This document shows, piece after piece, positions 44,371 to 53,590 of a DNA stretch of 64,000 nucleotides. The notes beneath the pieces are model-generated. The model did not search any database, had not been told where the DNA came from, and worked only from the letters and a program-made list of their open reading frames with translations. The DNA comes from Chitinophagales bacterium (GTDB lineage: Bacteria; Bacteroidota; Bacteroidia; Chitinophagales; Chitinophagaceae). The DNA lies in contig JAATFP010000102.1 of the NCBI GenBank assembly GCA_015655125.1, forward strand, positions 1-64,000, read 5' to 3'. The first letter of the stretch is position 1. Each line of letters starts with the position of its first letter. The translations under genes were made by a program, and so were the position numbers.

Positions 44371-44512
44371 TTTGCGAAATTACGAAAAATCAAACTATTA
44401 GTCAAATGGTTTTAGTACGTGAAAGGTGTCCGATAGCATGACCGCCAACGCAGAAATTGCGGTAAGAAATTCTTTGGTGATTCAGTTTATAAATTTAGTG
44501 ACTTCCCAATAA

Positions 44513-45232
44513 TCACAATTTCACCCCTCTTATATTCGACATTTTTATGAAACCTACGTAACGCGAATCCAGCGCCACGCTTCTGTTGTCGCCCAACACG
44601 AAGCAACAACCTTTTGGTACGGTCAACGGACCGAAATCATCGGTTGTCCAGCCCTGCGGATTTCCACTGTCCCACATAAAGATCCCGTACCTGGAAGTGT
44701 CGGACGGAACATGGTATTTTTTGAGAATGATGCTGTCCGGGATCTGCTTCACCATATGATCTGCGATGTTTACGATAGTAGTGGAATCTCCCGTCCGATA
44801 GTCGTTGTAAACATCGGCATTGATCGTTTTGTCCATTGCCATCAACACCGAAAGGTCCTTTTTACGGGCAAGATAATAATGGGAAAGGTTGCGGCCGGAA
44901 TCGAAATTTTTGCCATTTACAAATAAAACGCTTTGCTGCATTTCCACCACGTCGTTTTCGCGGGCGCAAAGACGATATACATATTGCAGCACCAGCGACC
45001 TGTTTGTAAACGCCATCAGCGTATCCGAATATGGATTTACGAATGCTACAAAATCTCCCTTTGCAGGCTTTTTAAATCTGGTGATGAATATACGCTGATC
45101 GCGGTTAATATTGGGGGAATTTGCTGCCGTAGGAATGGTGTAAAGCTGAACGGCACCGGAAAACACGCCAATCAGTATCAACCCGATCGCGCTGCCGGAA
45201 AAGATCAGAAGCAGCCGTATCAATTTACCCAT
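44513..45232 (-). CDS. signal peptidase I-like (S26) protein lacking catalytic residues
   Basis: A 239-residue membrane-anchored S26 homologue. The C-terminal box E (VLGDNRSVALDSRYVGFI) is intact, and PAKGDFVAF fits box C. But box B, where the catalytic Ser sits in SMxPT, reads IPTAANSPNI, aligning Ala with the Ser; box D, normally YxKRxxGLPGD, reads YVYRLCARENDVV, aligning Tyr with the catalytic Lys. Both members of the Ser-Lys dyad thus seem to be gone. It is probably a non-proteolytic paralogue of LepB; a normal LepB is expected elsewhere. Unless a non-canonical nucleophile is used, it could bind signal peptides or a partner. Confidence 0.75.
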   Translation of the reverse strand: MGKLIRLLLIFSGSAIGLILIGVFSGAVQLYTIPTAANSPNINRDQRIFITRFKKPAKGDFVAFVNPYSDTLMAFTNRSLVLQYVYRLCARENDVVEMQQSVLFVNGKNFDSGRNLSHYYLARKKDLSVLMAMDKTINADVYNDYRTGDSTTIVNIADHMVKQIPDSIILKKYHVPSDTSRYGIFMWDSGNPQGWTTDDFGPLTVPKGCCFVLGDNRSVALDSRYVGFIKMSNIRGVKL

Positions 45233-45272
45233 GAAAAATTTTTTTCCGAAGATACAAAACCTTCGTTTAGAG

Positions 45273-45334
45273 GTTTAGATGTTTAGGCTGAAATTAAAAA
45301 CTTCAAATCTCCTGCTTCAACTAAACGTCTAAAC
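45273..45334. repeat. telomere-like inverted repeat hairpin
   Basis: GTTTAGATGTTTAG (45273-45286) pairs with CTAAACGTCTAAAC (45321-45334) with one wobble. It lies after the lytic transglycosylase stop (minus strand) and before the S26-like gene. Confidence 0.75.
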
Positions 45335-45349
45335 TTTTCGACGCAGCTG

Positions 45350-46204
45350 CTACTCTTGCGTAATTTCCTTCTTCGAAACCACCACATCTTTGAAACAAAG
45401 TTCGTCGCCGGCGAATTTCTCATAATTATTAAAGATCACATTCATGGCGATAAAGTTCATCACGTAACTCCGCGTTTCTGCCGGAAGATAATTTTTGATA
45501 TCCCAGAACGTAGGATTGCTTTTGCCACAACGTTCCATTGCGTTCCACACATTTCCCACGCCACAGTTGTAACTTGCCGTGATCAATAACCAGTCGCCGT
45601 TAAGGTTACGATGGCGGTCGCGCAAATATTTTGCGGCGGCATACGTTGATTTGATAAAATCTTTACGGTCATCAACTGGTTTTTTTGCTTTGGCAACAGC
45701 CTTGCCTTTTTTACCGGCCGCTCTCTTGTTTTTTTTTGAAACAGCCGCCACTTTTGTAGCGATCCGCAAACCATATTCCTGCGCCACTTCATCCATGATC
45801 TGCCAATAGCCCACTGCGCCGGCCCTGGAAACGGCATTACCATTGAATCCGCTTTCCAACGCTATCAACGCCGCAAACTCTGATGGAATATTATATTTTT
45901 TTAAAATGGCGATCGCCTTTGGAAAATATTTCCGGCTCCGGTTGAATGTCCGGATAAGATAATCCTTTCTTTTTTCTGAAAATTTTTCAACATAATCAAG
46001 CGATTCTTCCTCGCTGCCGGACAATATTTCCGGGTACAAAACATTTGCTTTAAGGATTACCTTCGGCTCGCTCCCTTTTTTAACAATGGCCAGTAACGGC
46101 TTCCGGATCCTGGAACTGTCTTCCGTTGCGGAAGCAAATAAATAACCAGAAAAAAATGTGCAGAGAAGTGCTGTGGAAAGGGTTTTCAGGAAAGTATTTT
46201 TCAA
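45350..46204 (-). CDS. lytic transglycosylase (SLT/MltD-type) with a Lys-rich insertion
   Basis: A 284-residue exported enzyme. The signal peptide ends near LFASA. The SLT domain has catalytic Glu117 in IALESGFN, GAVGYWQIM and ASYNCGVGNV, the standard signatures. It cleaves the MurNAc-GlcNAc bond in peptidoglycan by a lytic reaction. Unlike MltD relatives, about 28 residues rich in Lys and Ala (KKNKRAAGKKGKAVAKAKK, near residues 149-177) interrupt the domain between the QIM motif and the DRKDFIKST segment. The insertion is histone-H1-like and may bind acidic wall polymers. Confidence 0.9.
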   Translation of the reverse strand: MKNTFLKTLSTALLCTFFSGYLFASATEDSSRIRKPLLAIVKKGSEPKVILKANVLYPEILSGSEEESLDYVEKFSEKRKDYLIRTFNRSRKYFPKAIAILKKYNIPSEFAALIALESGFNGNAVSRAGAVGYWQIMDEVAQEYGLRIATKVAAVSKKNKRAAGKKGKAVAKAKKPVDDRKDFIKSTYAAAKYLRDRHRNLNGDWLLITASYNCGVGNVWNAMERCGKSNPTFWDIKNYLPAETRSYVMNFIAMNVIFNNYEKFAGDELCFKDVVVSKKEITQE

Positions 46205-46353
46205 ATCTTATTATTAATTATGGTGATAAAATAATAACACGCCTACAGCGTTTCAATAAAAGCTACTGTCTTTAACGCAGAAAATAGCTGCGGTATTGCC
46301 GGGTTAACATACATTTAGCTTTTATAGCTAGCTTTACTTTTAAATAAATCCTA

Positions 46354-48288
46354 ATGCGTTATCTGCTTTCCCTTGCGATTTTTTTTAGCTGGTCGTCTTA
46401 CGCTCAAACAATTAACTACAATGAAGTAAGGGAGATTTCGCAGGTGGAAAGAACGGCCCGCCAACATTATACGCAACGTGGAGATCAAACCAGCCTGGCT
46501 TCGGATAATTTCGATGCCCGCTATTACCGATGTGAATGGGAAATAGATCCTTCCGTGCGATTTATCAAAGGGAAAGTAACAATGTATTTTTTTGTTCCGG
46601 CTGTGGTAACATCCATCACGCTTGATCTGGCGAGCCAGCTTATCACCGACAGTGTGCAATATCATGCTGCAAATATTGCATTCACTAGACCAACGGACGC
46701 ATTGCAGATCACTTTTCCGCAAGCGATCAACGCCGGAACGTTAGATTCTATAACTATTTCTTACCAGGGAATTCCCCCAAGTACCGGCTTTGGTTCATTT
46801 ATCCAGGACAGCCATTCCGGAACACCTGTTGCATGGTCGTTGAGCGAACCTTATGGCTCCAAAGACTGGTGGCCATGCAAAACAAATCTTGGCGACAAAG
46901 CCGATTCCCTCGATGTCTTTATCACCCATCCTTCTATTTACAAAGCTGCCAGCAACGGCCTGTTTCAATACGAAAATGCTGTTGGCAGCGGAAAAAGCAT
47001 CACATATTGGAAACATCGCTATCCGATAGCGAGTTACCTCGTTTGTTTTGCCGTGACCAATTATTCGGTCTTCAATAATTCGGTGCAGCTGGGAAATACT
47101 TTGTTGCCGATGCAAACATATTGCTATCCGGAAAACCTGGCGACCTTTGAGGAGAACACGCCGAAAGTGCTGGAAGCATTGAAATTATTTCATAACACAT
47201 TTGGCGATTACCCCTTTATCAGAGAGAAATACGGGCATGTTCAGTTTGGCTGGGGCGGCGGAATGGAACACCAGACATCCACTTTTATCATTGTGCCGGA
47301 TGAATCCCTTATGGCACACGAATTAGGGCACCAATGGTTCGGCGACAAGATCACCACCAACAGTTGGGCAGATATCTGGCTGAATGAAGGTTTTGCCACC
47401 TTCCTCGCAGCATATTATATGGAAAACGCACATCCTGAAAACCGGCTCATCAACAGGCAGGCGGTGCTGAACAACATTACCGGCTTACCAAACGGCTCGG
47501 TAAAGGTAGATGACACCACTAATCTCGGGAGGATCTTCGATGGCCGGCTTTCGTATAACAAGGGTTCGTATTTGTTGAATATGCTTCGTTTTAAATTAGG
47601 TGACAGTACCTTTTTTAATGGAATTCGCCGTTATCAGAGAGACAGCAGCGTGATCTATGGCTTTGCCCGCACCGCCGACCTGAAAAGAAATCTCGAAGCT
47701 ATAAGTGGTATTGATCTTACAACTTTTTTTAATAATTGGTACCTCGGGCAAGGCTATCCGTCTTATCACGTTTCCTGGAGCCAGGTGGGAGCTGGTAATG
47801 TTCAGATAAAAATGAATCAAACTACTTCCGATCCGTCTGTAGCCTTTTTTGAAATGCCGGTGGCCTTGAAATTTAAGAACACCACTCAGGAAGCCACGGT
47901 GATCGTGAACAATACGTTTAACGGACAAAGTTTCATCCGCAATATCGGCTTCATCGCCGACACGGTTTTTGTTGATCCGCAATTGTGGCTCATCAGCAAA
48001 AACAATACAACTCAGAAAGTGGCCATCACCAACAGTGGCAATGGCGCGGTGGAGATCTACCCTAATCCCGTAACGGTGCCGCTCACGATCTATCTTCACG
48101 ACTTTAATGCAACAGCTTCCCATGTGAATATTTACAATGCTGCAGGACAACTGATGTTTAAAAAAGATATCGCCCTGGTGAACGGCACCGAAATTTTGCA
48201 GGTAAACATGGCCGCATGGGCGAAAGGCATGTATGTAATAAAAGTTAAAACGGGAGGCAATATCATTACGCGGCAAATTGTAAAATAG
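46354..48288 (+). CDS. M1-family peptidase with a type IX sorting domain
   Basis: A 644-residue exported zinc peptidase. Signal peptide ends at SSYAQ. The catalytic motif is HELGHQWFGD with Glu in WLNEGFATF; the exopeptidase motif GGGMEHQTS is slightly different from GxMEN. The C-terminal 70 residues (AVEIYPNPVTVPLTIYL to GNIITRQIVK) form a T9SS type A C-terminal domain, so it should be moved to the surface or medium. It degrades peptides outside the cell. Confidence 0.93.
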   Translation: MRYLLSLAIFFSWSSYAQTINYNEVREISQVERTARQHYTQRGDQTSLASDNFDARYYRCEWEIDPSVRFIKGKVTMYFFVPAVVTSITLDLASQLITDSVQYHAANIAFTRPTDALQITFPQAINAGTLDSITISYQGIPPSTGFGSFIQDSHSGTPVAWSLSEPYGSKDWWPCKTNLGDKADSLDVFITHPSIYKAASNGLFQYENAVGSGKSITYWKHRYPIASYLVCFAVTNYSVFNNSVQLGNTLLPMQTYCYPENLATFEENTPKVLEALKLFHNTFGDYPFIREKYGHVQFGWGGGMEHQTSTFIIVPDESLMAHELGHQWFGDKITTNSWADIWLNEGFATFLAAYYMENAHPENRLINRQAVLNNITGLPNGSVKVDDTTNLGRIFDGRLSYNKGSYLLNMLRFKLGDSTFFNGIRRYQRDSSVIYGFARTADLKRNLEAISGIDLTTFFNNWYLGQGYPSYHVSWSQVGAGNVQIKMNQTTSDPSVAFFEMPVALKFKNTTQEATVIVNNTFNGQSFIRNIGFIADTVFVDPQLWLISKNNTTQKVAITNSGNGAVEIYPNPVTVPLTIYLHDFNATASHVNIYNAAGQLMFKKDIALVNGTEILQVNMAAWAKGMYVIKVKTGGNIITRQIVK

Positions 48289-48330
48289 GATTTGTTACAT
48301 TCGCAGCACGGCTGTTGATTGCCGGTATCC

Positions 48331-49098
48331 ATGGCACGAAAGAAAAAGAAACGGCGGCTGCGGCCGGCGCTCATCATCATCTCCCTACTTACTGTTTTAA
48401 CGGCTGCGGGATTTTACCTGTTTATACATTTTTCAAAATCACGTTTTGTTCATTATACAGAATTCGGGATCGATATACCCGTCAATTATTCCATGCACGG
48501 CATCGATGTAAGCAAGCACCAAAGCACCATTGAATGGGATGAAGTGCGACAAATGAAAGTAAATAACATCCATCTTGATTTTGCATTTATGAAAGCAACA
48601 GAGGGCGTGGATGATATGGACCGGCAATTTAAACGCAACTGGAAAATGTGCGGACAGGAGCAAATTACGCGGGGCGCCTATCATTTTTTTATCGCCAGCA
48701 AGAGCGGTAAGGCTCAGGCGCTCAATTTTATTCGCATAGTCGATCTTCAACCCGGCGACCTGCCGCCGGTACTGGATGTGGAGCAGACTTTCAACGTTTC
48801 TTTGGCTGATCTTCAACAAAGGGTTTCCGATTGGCTGCAGATCGTAGAACGCGAATACGGCGTAAAGCCAATCATTTATACAAACGCCGATTTTTACAAG
48901 AATTACCTCGCAGGAAAATTTGACAACTACCCATTATGGGTGGCCCACTACCTGGTAAAAGACAAACCACGAATCAGTCGCGACTGGACCTTCTGGCAGC
49001 ACAGCGAGAGTGGCCACGTGAACGGCATCGATGCTTTTGTGGACTTTAATGTATTCAATGGGGACAGTGCCGATTTTGAAGCATTAAAGGTAAAATGA
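48331..49098 (+). CDS. GH25 lysozyme-like glycosyl hydrolase, membrane-anchored
   Basis: A 255-residue protein with a basic N-terminus (MARKKKKRR) and one membrane helix (LIIISLLTVLTAAGFYLFI), then a GH25 domain: MHGIDVSKHQSTIEW, AFMKATEGVD, PPVLDVEQ and WVAHYL. The Asp-Glu pair of the family is at DVEQ. It cuts beta-1,4 bonds of peptidoglycan. The ATG at 48331 is chosen, since the TTG 12 bases earlier is less likely. It is one of several peptidoglycan-active enzymes in this window. Confidence 0.9.
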   Translation: MARKKKKRRLRPALIIISLLTVLTAAGFYLFIHFSKSRFVHYTEFGIDIPVNYSMHGIDVSKHQSTIEWDEVRQMKVNNIHLDFAFMKATEGVDDMDRQFKRNWKMCGQEQITRGAYHFFIASKSGKAQALNFIRIVDLQPGDLPPVLDVEQTFNVSLADLQQRVSDWLQIVEREYGVKPIIYTNADFYKNYLAGKFDNYPLWVAHYLVKDKPRISRDWTFWQHSESGHVNGIDAFVDFNVFNGDSADFEALKVK

Positions 49099-49176
49099 TG
49101 TATGGTGTTTTTAATATTGCTTAAATTTGAAAAAGATCACAGATCATACATCTCAGATCATTAGATTAGATTCATT

Positions 49177-49389
49177 ATGGAAGAAGAAACCCGGGCTTTC
49201 CTGGTGCTTATTGTAAATACCATCGCATTGATCCTGATCTGGATGATAGCGAATGTATTGATCGGCATTTTTTTCGGGCTGGCATTTTTTAAAGATCGCC
49301 CGGGAACCTGGAACGTCGTTTATTATGTTTTTGCGTTAACGACTTTGTTGTGGATCATGAAACACCTGAAGAAAAAATGGGGGCTTTGA
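49177..49389 (+). CDS. small two-helix membrane protein
   Basis: A 70-residue protein with two hydrophobic helices (LIVNTIALILIWMIANVLIGIFFGLAFF and VVYYVFALTTLLWIM) and a basic C-terminus. It is probably a real gene given its length and coding pattern, but its function is unknown. It stands alone after the GH25 gene. Confidence 0.65.
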   Translation: MEEETRAFLVLIVNTIALILIWMIANVLIGIFFGLAFFKDRPGTWNVVYYVFALTTLLWIMKHLKKKWGL

Positions 49390-49563
49390 CGGAATTCCGG
49401 CCACCGATGGATCATAATAATTTAAAGATCTATTTGATCTTAGAGAATCATTTTATCAGCGGAATTCACCTGTTAATTCATTCACTTATTGGCCAGGCTT
49501 AAAAAACTTTACCTCATTCCGAAAATGCCTGTGGAGATGTGAGCATTTACTATTCACCATTCA

Positions 49564-50112
49564 CTACTTCGAAACGCCCATATATTGCAAATGATATCCG
49601 CGCTTTCCGATCACCGTTCCCTTGCTGCCGGATTTACTCATGAAATAACCCAGGGTTCCAAGTCCAACAGCCGCACCGAGAAGGCCCGGACTAAATTTAT
49701 CTTTGTCGATCAAATAAGATATTCCGCTGGCGAAAGTGAGCAGTATTCCACCGCCAAGTAAAGCTGCACCACTACCGGAAACGTTGAATCCCTTCTGTTC
49801 TTTTCCAAACGCTTTTATTTCTTTGTAATGATACACATAGCGGAAACTTCCGGCCGTATCTAAGATATAGGTACCAAATGTGGTGGGAATGCGGCGAACC
49901 ACAAATTCCTGCATGTAGATGCTATCGTGTTTGATGGAGTTGATGAGGCCGTTCCTGTATGCGCCGCTGGTAGTGATGAATTCGATATTGCTTCCCGTAT
50001 AATACGTTTGCAGGGTATGGTTTCTCTTTTTTAGCATGATAAAATCCGAACCTTGTGCAATCATGTCCACAGGATAAAATAAGATGACCAGAATAAAAAA
50101 ACAGCGGCCCAT
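49564..50112 (-). CDS. small exported/membrane protein, unknown
   Basis: A 182-residue protein with a signal-like start (MGRCFFILVILFYPVDMIAQ) and one further hydrophobic stretch (GAALLGGGILLTFASGISYLI, GAAVGLGTLGYFM). It starts one base after the LysE-family gene stops, so they are co-transcribed. No family recognised. Confidence 0.7.
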   Translation of the reverse strand: MGRCFFILVILFYPVDMIAQGSDFIMLKKRNHTLQTYYTGSNIEFITTSGAYRNGLINSIKHDSIYMQEFVVRRIPTTFGTYILDTAGSFRYVYHYKEIKAFGKEQKGFNVSGSGAALLGGGILLTFASGISYLIDKDKFSPGLLGAAVGLGTLGYFMSKSGSKGTVIGKRGYHLQYMGVSK

Positions 50113-50113
50113 G

Positions 50114-50749
50114 TTACGTGTGTTTAGCAGTAGTATAAAAAACGCCGATGATCAGCGCCACGCCAAAAATAAGAAACAACAGCCCGGATATTTTGTTAAC
50201 GATTGTTATATTTTTATCGTCGAGTTTGTTTCGGAGTTTCCCGGCAAGATTTATTTTTAAAAAATCTGCAGCGATATTCATTCCTAAACAAACCGAGAAA
50301 GTGGCAACGATATATTCTACAGGTTTACCAGCCGAATTTGTTGCCGCAGCCAACCACAACGCAATCACCCCGGGATTTAACGTGTTAAGCAAAAAGCCGG
50401 TAACGAACAATCTTGCGTGTGTGGAACTCTTGATCTTAACACCTTCATCCAGTTCGGATTTGGAATGATACTTTTTGAAGAAAAGATAATACGTACCCAG
50501 CGCGATCAAAAAAATACCGCCGGCAGTCCCGATCTGTACTTTGTAAAACTCGAGTGTTTCAAGTAAAGCACCGGCGAGGTTGGCCGTGATCACCCAAAGC
50601 ACATCGCTGAGCCATACCCCGGAAATAAAATAAAATGCGCTTGCCAGTCCGTAATTGATACGAAGCTTAATGATGGTGAAGATCACCGGCCCGACAGAAA
50701 AGACCAATGCCAATCCCAATAAAAATCCAGAAATGATGGCTTGTGTCAT
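50114..50749 (-). CDS. LysE-family amino acid exporter
   Basis: A 211-residue protein with six hydrophobic helices and the LysE/RhtB motif GPVIFTIIKLRINYGLASAF near the N-terminus, and LNPGVIALWLAA in the middle. The family exports amino acids or their derivatives. Its gene leads a two-gene unit with the exported protein at 49564 (one-base gap). Confidence 0.88.
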   Translation of the reverse strand: MTQAIISGFLLGLALVFSVGPVIFTIIKLRINYGLASAFYFISGVWLSDVLWVITANLAGALLETLEFYKVQIGTAGGIFLIALGTYYLFFKKYHSKSELDEGVKIKSSTHARLFVTGFLLNTLNPGVIALWLAAATNSAGKPVEYIVATFSVCLGMNIAADFLKINLAGKLRNKLDDKNITIVNKISGLLFLIFGVALIIGVFYTTAKHT

Positions 50750-50857
50750 TCAACTCAGATTAGTTTCTTAAACCAACCGGCAATTGCAAATCGGCTGTTG
50801 ATAAAAGACAAAAGTAACGATTTGGATTGCATATTGTTCATTGCCAATTGTTTATTG

Positions 50858-52390
50858 TCAATAACCTCTTTTTCTCAGAAACGCTTTCCATTCTTCAAAC
50901 ATCTTGCCTTTCACCACTCGCGGAAATTTATGCTGGCCGCCGACCTTGCCTTTGGAATTCATAAAATCCATGAAAACATGTTCCGGCAAAACGTTTACCG
51001 TAACGGCTTTCAGCGCATGCTTGCGTTCCACCTCGTAATCGTCGTTCAGGATCTTTAATTTGGCGTCAATCACTTCCGCAAGTTTTACCGGATCTACTTT
51101 ATCATCCGTGGCCACGTACCATTCGTGTGCAAAGAACGAGCCGTGCGGTACACCGGCCACGGTAAATTCCGGAATGGAAATGTTCAGTTCCCCGGACGCC
51201 ATTTCGATGGCGCCGTTCATATTGTCCACACTTAAATGTTCTCCTACCAGGCTCAGGAAATGTTTGGTGCGGCCGGTGATGATGATCTCACTGCGTTCTT
51301 TATCAACCAACCGAACGGTATCGCCGATGGCATACCGCCACGCGCCGGCATTGGTGCTGATGAGAATAGAATAGTCTTTGTTTTCTTCTATCTCATGGAT
51401 CATGTACACTTCCGGATCCTCCACCATATTTCCTTCGCTGTCAAAGTTGTTGTCGTCAAACGGAACAAATTCGAAGAATATATTATTGTTAAGCGAAAGC
51501 TGCATGCCTCGGGTTTCCTGTCTGCTCTGATAAGCCAGAAAGCCTTCGCTTGCAAGGTAGGTTTCGATATAAGTAAGCGGCTTTCCAAGTAATTTCTCAA
51601 AACCTTTCTTGTACGGTTCCATCGCTACGCCACCATGAACGTAAAAGGAGAGATTGGGCCACATCTCGTGAATGTTGTTGAGATTGTATCGCTCAATCAC
51701 TTTTTCAATACAAAGCTGCAGCCATGCAGGCACGCCAACGATGAATCCGATGTCCCAATTGGGCGCATTTTCCACTACCTCTTCCAGTTTTTTGCTCCAG
51801 TCGCGCTCCCGCGCAATTTTTTTTCCGGGCTTATACAAACCCAGTCCCAAAAACCAGAAAGGAATATTTTTTTGCTGAATGCCACTCAGGTCTCCGGCAT
51901 AATAGGTTGGTCCTTTCTGAAGTTGGGTGCTTCCGCCAAGCATCAGCCAGCCTTTTCCGATTGCACTCTTATTGATATTTTCGTAGCGCGTCAGGCTCAG
52001 CAATTGTTTGAAGCTGGTGACGGTATTGCTACGGATAAGATCCTTGGTAATGGGAATGTATTTACTGGCGGCTTCGCTCGTGCCGCTGCTAAGCGCAAAA
52101 TATTTTATCACGCCGGGCCAGCAAACGTCCGGAATTCCTTCGAGCGTTTTATACCACCAGTCGTTGTATATTTTAGTATAGTTATAGGTAGGCACCAATT
52201 GTTGAAATCTTTTGCCCGGATGGCGGCTCAACAAGATTTCATCGAACTTATATAATTGACCGAACTGCGTAAATCTCGCTTTGCGAAGCAATTTCTTCAA
52301 CACTTTGAGCTGCTGCCTTCTCGCATCGCTCACCGGAAGATTGAGCGCCCTTGCAATCGATTTGGGAAGTTTAATGTCGAAAATGGCCAT
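50858..52390 (-). CDS. GH3-family (auxin-conjugase-like) adenylating protein
   Basis: A 510-residue protein of the GH3 family, known from plants as acyl-adenylate-forming amido synthetases. Phrases ALSSGTSEAASKYIPI (ATP-binding P-loop type STGTS), YLASEGFLAY and YAIGDTVRL are typical. Bacterial members are widespread in Bacteroidota but their substrates are not established here. It shares clear similarity with the second GH3 gene at 62108. Confidence 0.88.
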   Translation of the reverse strand: MAIFDIKLPKSIARALNLPVSDARRQQLKVLKKLLRKARFTQFGQLYKFDEILLSRHPGKRFQQLVPTYNYTKIYNDWWYKTLEGIPDVCWPGVIKYFALSSGTSEAASKYIPITKDLIRSNTVTSFKQLLSLTRYENINKSAIGKGWLMLGGSTQLQKGPTYYAGDLSGIQQKNIPFWFLGLGLYKPGKKIARERDWSKKLEEVVENAPNWDIGFIVGVPAWLQLCIEKVIERYNLNNIHEMWPNLSFYVHGGVAMEPYKKGFEKLLGKPLTYIETYLASEGFLAYQSRQETRGMQLSLNNNIFFEFVPFDDNNFDSEGNMVEDPEVYMIHEIEENKDYSILISTNAGAWRYAIGDTVRLVDKERSEIIITGRTKHFLSLVGEHLSVDNMNGAIEMASGELNISIPEFTVAGVPHGSFFAHEWYVATDDKVDPVKLAEVIDAKLKILNDDYEVERKHALKAVTVNVLPEHVFMDFMNSKGKVGGQHKFPRVVKGKMFEEWKAFLRKRGY

Positions 52391-52438
52391 TAAATAAACA
52401 TTATTTTGTCTGGCAAATATAAGGGTGGATGTTTAGTG

Positions 52439-52555
52439 AATGGATAATTTTATAATGGATAATAAGATAACGCCAGAAAATTAAACCAGATATTGGTTTT
52501 AAAAATTACATTTTGTGAAGGATTTATTCATTGTTCATAATCAAAATTATCCATT
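52439..52555. repeat. inverted repeat of the AATGGATAATTTT word
   Basis: AATGGATAATTTT (52439-52451) pairs with AAAATTATCCATT (52543-52555). The gap 52391-52691 (301 bases) holds it and no gene. Confidence 0.7.
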
Positions 52556-52691
52556 ATTACTTTTAGGATTAAAAAAGAGTTTTTACAGCGCAATAATCTC
52601 CGCTACCTTTTCCATGAGATTAATATTTAGTTTGGTCAGAAAATATTTTACGCCAGAAAAAACCACAGCTCGTAATCCGCTAACCCGCAAC

Positions 52692-53246
52692 TCAAAACGC
52701 TGCTTTCATGGCCGTTTCCCGGAGGAGCTGCATATACGCAAGGCCTTTTTTTGTAGCAAAATCAATATTTCGTTGCGGAATATCATCTACATCCGGATAA
52801 CTTTCAATTGCTTTGGTTACGCTTTCTTCCCTCAATAGGTGCAGCATTGGGTAGGGTGAACGATTGGTATAATTTGCAGGGTCATCATTACTCACGCCAG
52901 CGAAGATATAGGCGGGATGAAAACTGGCCAGCTGGTATATACCTTCATATCCCTCGTCGTCGAGCAGTGTTTCTGCCAGATCGAGCAGTTGGAGATAGGC
53001 GGTGAAAGAAGCCGCACCGGATGGTAAAATCAGTAAAGATGTTTCGATGGTGTTGTCCTCGTCCATTTTTGAAAACAATGTGACCAATGCTTCCAGCGCC
53101 TCTTTGCGTCCTGCGGCTTCCACCACTTCATAATGGATAGTACCGCGTTTCAACTCCCGGGCGGCAAACGGACAAAAATTGCATCCCACCACTACATCTG
53201 TGATCCATTGTTTTGTTTGTAATATAATTGCTTCTGTGGATGGCAT
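52692..53246 (-). CDS. DUF1415-family protein
   Basis: A 184-residue cytoplasmic protein. The DUF1415 phrases are IVVGCNFCPFA (CxxC-type) and PSPYPMLHLLREESV, with QLASFHPAYIFAGV. Function unknown. The next gene (VF530 type) ends 4 bases upstream of it on the same strand. Confidence 0.85.
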   Translation of the reverse strand: MPSTEAIILQTKQWITDVVVGCNFCPFAARELKRGTIHYEVVEAAGRKEALEALVTLFSKMDEDNTIETSLLILPSGAASFTAYLQLLDLAETLLDDEGYEGIYQLASFHPAYIFAGVSNDDPANYTNRSPYPMLHLLREESVTKAIESYPDVDDIPQRNIDFATKKGLAYMQLLRETAMKAAF

Positions 53247-53250
53247 GTTA

Positions 53251-53457
53251 TTATAAAATACTTATGTAGAGTTCTTCCACTTTCTTGCGCGCCCATGGCG
53301 TTTTGCGTAAAAAAGTAAGGCTCGATTTTATACCCGGGTTATTGTTAAAACAATTGATGCGGATAATTTTTCCCAGTTCTTCCCACCCAAAGTGAGCCAC
53401 AAGATGCATTAGGATGGCTTCAAGTGTTTTGCCGTGAAGAGGATCGTTGGAAAGCAT
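53251..53457 (-). CDS. VF530-family small DNA-binding-like protein
   Basis: A 68-residue protein with the VF530 signature: [24 protein letters not shown] and [18 protein letters not shown]. It is a small helical protein presumed to bind nucleic acid, with no role established. It overlaps nothing and leads into the DUF1415 gene. Confidence 0.85.
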   Translation of the reverse strand: MLSNDPLHGKTLEAILMHLVAHFGWEELGKIIRINCFNNNPGIKSSLTFLRKTPWARKKVEELYISIL

Positions 53458-53590
53458 TTCGTTTTTTACAAAGATAGGTATAGGGTGTCAGGTATAGGGT
53501 TTGCTGATAAAATTAAAATGTAACCAATTCAATGGTTTGAACCAGAGTGAAGGTTTTGTATATTGCCTGACACCTAAAACTTGAATCTGT

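Larger units (their letters stand above)
43628..44449. repeat. inverted GTTGGCGGT copies bracketing the GNAT unit
   Basis: GTTGGCGGT (43628-43636) and its exact complement ACCGCCAAC (44441-44449) flank the GNAT gene and the 57-residue protein gene. The following bases stay similar (TCGTGCT versus CATGCT). The span is 822 bases. Confidence 0.55.
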
